From the NCBI GenBank assembly GCA_018399855.1, contig JAGYNX010000140.1, positions 1-5,786 of the forward strand: a DNA stretch of 5,786 nucleotides, given 5' to 3'. The DNA is from Spirochaetota bacterium. Its GTDB lineage: Bacteria; Spirochaetota; UBA4802; UB4802. The translations under genes and the position numbers were made by a program. Below, piece by piece: positions 5,125 through 5,786 of the stretch. The stretch's first letter is position 1; each line of letters opens with the position of its first letter. The notes under the pieces were generated by a model. The model had not been told where the DNA came from and searched no databases. It worked only from the letters and a program-made list of their open reading frames with translations.

Positions 5125-5786
5125 ATGTCGCCCAAAAACCTACTGAAAGGTTTTCGAAGACCCACAAAAATTCTATTTGAACATGACGAGCTCCAGGATA
5201 ATTACGGGCGTTTTATTGCGGAACCCTTCGAAAAGGGGTACGGACTCACTATTGGAAATTCATTACGAAGAGTACTGCTTTCATCTATAGAAGGATCTGC
5301 AATAACTGCGATTAAGATTGAAGATGTTCCACATGAATTTGCTACAATTGAGGGTGTAGTCGAAGACGTCGCGAGAATTATTTTGAACTTAAAAAAACTC
5401 AGGTTCAAATATGATAGTGAAATACCAAAGGTAATTCATGTTGTTAAGGAAGATGAAGGTATGTTGACAGGGGAAGATTTCAATATTGATTCAGATATTG
5501 AAGTCATGAATCCGGATATACCTATAGCTACTCTTTCGGGTAATGGTAAAATAGATATGGAAGTGCAGATAGAAAGAGGCAGGGGATACGTTCCGGCAGA
5601 GCTGAATAAATCCAGTGCTGAATCTATCGGTGTTATCCCTATCGATGCAATATTTACGCCTGTTCGGAAAGTAAATGTTAAGGTAGAAGATACGCGAGTA
5701 GGACAGCGTACAGACTATGATAAGCTGATTATCGAGATATGGACTGATGGATCTGTAAAGCCGGATGACGCACTTGCTCATGCAGC
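5125..5786 (+). CDS. rpoA: RNA polymerase alpha subunit, 5' part (3' truncated by window)
   Basis: The frame runs open from ATG 5125 to the window end, giving the first 220 residues of a protein normally about 315-350 long. It is the amino-terminal domain, which dimerises and nucleates assembly of the polymerase core with beta and beta'. Conserved landmarks are YGRFIAEPFEKGYGLTIGNS (27-46), LRRVLLSSIEGSAIT (47-61), HEFATIEGVVEDVARIILNL (70-89), MNPDIPIATL (128-137), ERGRGYVPAE (150-159), IPIDAIFTPVRKVNV (171-185) and DYDKLIIEIWTDGSV (197-211). The opening LLKGFRRP resembles spirochaete alpha subunits as I recall them. The end of the amino-terminal domain, the linker and the promoter-contacting carboxy-terminal domain lie outside the window. 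Its place after rpsD is the standard alpha-operon order; rplQ would be expected downstream. Confidence 0.97.
   Translation, partial: MSPKNLLKGFRRPTKILFEHDELQDNYGRFIAEPFEKGYGLTIGNSLRRVLLSSIEGSAITAIKIEDVPHEFATIEGVVEDVARIILNLKKLRFKYDSEIPKVIHVVKEDEGMLTGEDFNIDSDIEVMNPDIPIATLSGNGKIDMEVQIERGRGYVPAELNKSSAESIGVIPIDAIFTPVRKVNVKVEDTRVGQRTDYDKLIIEIWTDGSVKPDDALAHA

Noticed and set aside
5202..5781. Minus-strand open frames antisense to rpoA
   Set aside because: The + strand here is unmistakable RNA polymerase alpha; the antisense translations look like no known protein and are coding shadows.

Overview
This window is an uninterrupted stretch of bacterial ribosomal-protein operon, covering the end of the spc operon and most of the alpha operon. 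All genes are on the + strand and tightly packed. In order they are: rpsE (3' end only), rpmD, rplO, secY, map, infA, rpmJ, rpsM, rpsK, rpsD and rpoA (5' end only). All nine complete genes are intact, with no frameshift, insertion, mobile element, CRISPR array, tRNA or rRNA. No gap between genes exceeds about 60 bases, and most carry a recognisable Shine-Dalgarno sequence.

The organism is a bacterium of moderately low G+C (somewhere near 40 % by eye, not counted). Several proteins read as spirochaete-like when compared from memory. RpoA opens with LLKGFRRP before the conserved core. S13 has a VEGDLR...IKRLMDIGCYRG stretch, and S4 has a PPGPPRKRRSKLSDYG linker rather than the common PPGQHG. 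The order secY-map-infA-rpmJ-rpsM-rpsK-rpsD-rpoA is more like Leptospira-type spirochaetes than Treponema. A PVC/Planctomycetota or other deep lineage is not excluded, so the assignment to Spirochaetota is a moderate-confidence inference.

Layout: positions 1-1026 encode ribosomal proteins S5, L30 and L15. Positions 1032-2375 encode SecY, the channel of the Sec translocon. Positions 2428-3427 encode methionine aminopeptidase and translation initiation factor IF-1. Positions 3477-5063 encode L36, S13, S11 and S4. From 5125 to the window end lies the amino-terminal part of the RNA polymerase alpha subunit; rplQ would be expected next. The genes work together in making ribosomes, starting translation, trimming and exporting nascent proteins, and transcription.

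I see no previously undescribed system here. The points worth a second look are small: adk is absent between secY and map, map probably starts at TTG, both S4 and L36 are zinc-binding (C+) forms, S4 has a non-canonical linker, and L15 has an unusual cysteine pair.
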